Shown: piece after piece, positions 5,745 to 5,763 of the stretch
How positions within the stretch are numbered: the stretch's first letter is position 1
How the letters are laid out: every line of letters starts with the position of its first letter
Origin: Lentimicrobiaceae bacterium
Lineage (GTDB): Bacteria > Bacteroidota > Bacteroidia > Bacteroidales > SKPS01
Length of the DNA: 5,763 bases
Reading direction: 5' to 3'
Assembly (NCBI GenBank): GCA_007119395.1
Contig: SKPS01000099.1
Location: 1-5,763, forward strand
Position numbers and translations under genes: made by a program
Notes under the pieces: model-generated
Told to the model about the DNA's origin: nothing
The model's database searches: none
The model's input: only the letters and a program-made list of their open reading frames with translations

Positions 5745-5763
5745 CGGTCGCAATTTGCGGCCG
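5745..5763 (+). terminator. GC-rich hairpin after rpsU (possible terminator, cut by the window edge)
   Basis: CGGTCGC (5745-5751) pairs with GCGGCCG (5757-5763) through six Watson-Crick pairs and one T-G wobble around the loop AATTT, starting 25 nt after the rpsU stop. A terminator would need a T tract immediately to the right, which lies outside the window. It could also be a leader structure of the next gene. Confidence 0.4.

Noticed and set aside
1..5763. CRISPR array, insertion sequence, prophage or defence genes
   Set aside because: No regularly spaced direct repeats, transposase, integrase or phage-like product was found in any frame I read.

Overview
The window looks like chromosomal DNA from a member of the Bacteroidota, most likely order Bacteroidales. 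Four things support this. Several start sites are preceded by the Bacteroidota -7 promoter motif TAnnTTTG. Most genes lack a Shine-Dalgarno sequence. One protein ends in a segment resembling the type IX secretion sorting domain. The bS21 and dipeptidyl peptidase IV proteins have the size and motifs usual in this group. Genus cannot be fixed from the sequence; a T9SS-bearing, peptide-using family is plausible.

Layout. The left half (1-2778) is on the minus strand. In transcription order it holds a secreted protein with a PCMD-like domain and a T9SS-like tail (2778-1879), an outer-membrane beta-barrel-like protein whose start overlaps the end of the first gene by 7 nt (1885-1205), and a family 2 glycosyltransferase with C-terminal membrane segments (1122 to beyond the left edge). 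A divergent intergenic region (2779-3043) carries a minus-strand promoter motif, two hairpins and the promoter of a tRNA-Val(GAC) gene (3044-3118). The right half is on the plus strand: a complete S9B dipeptidyl peptidase IV (3215-5383), then a well-formed promoter and rpsU for ribosomal protein bS21 (5525-5719), with a hairpin at the right edge.

How the genes relate. The first two minus-strand genes look translationally coupled and both encode cell-envelope proteins. The glycosyltransferase has its own -7 motif but no terminator separates it from them. DPP IV would act in the periplasm or at the cell surface, releasing X-Pro or X-Ala dipeptides from peptides. rpsU is an independent housekeeping unit with a strong promoter and, unusually for this phylum, a recognisable SD-like stretch that fits autoregulation.

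Most of the window is ordinary. The items most worth checking are the rpsU leader, a 12-bp perfect inverted repeat flanking the tRNA, the orphan terminator-like hairpin next to it, and two T8 tracts in the signal-peptide region of the barrel protein. I see no CRISPR array, insertion sequence, prophage or defence system.
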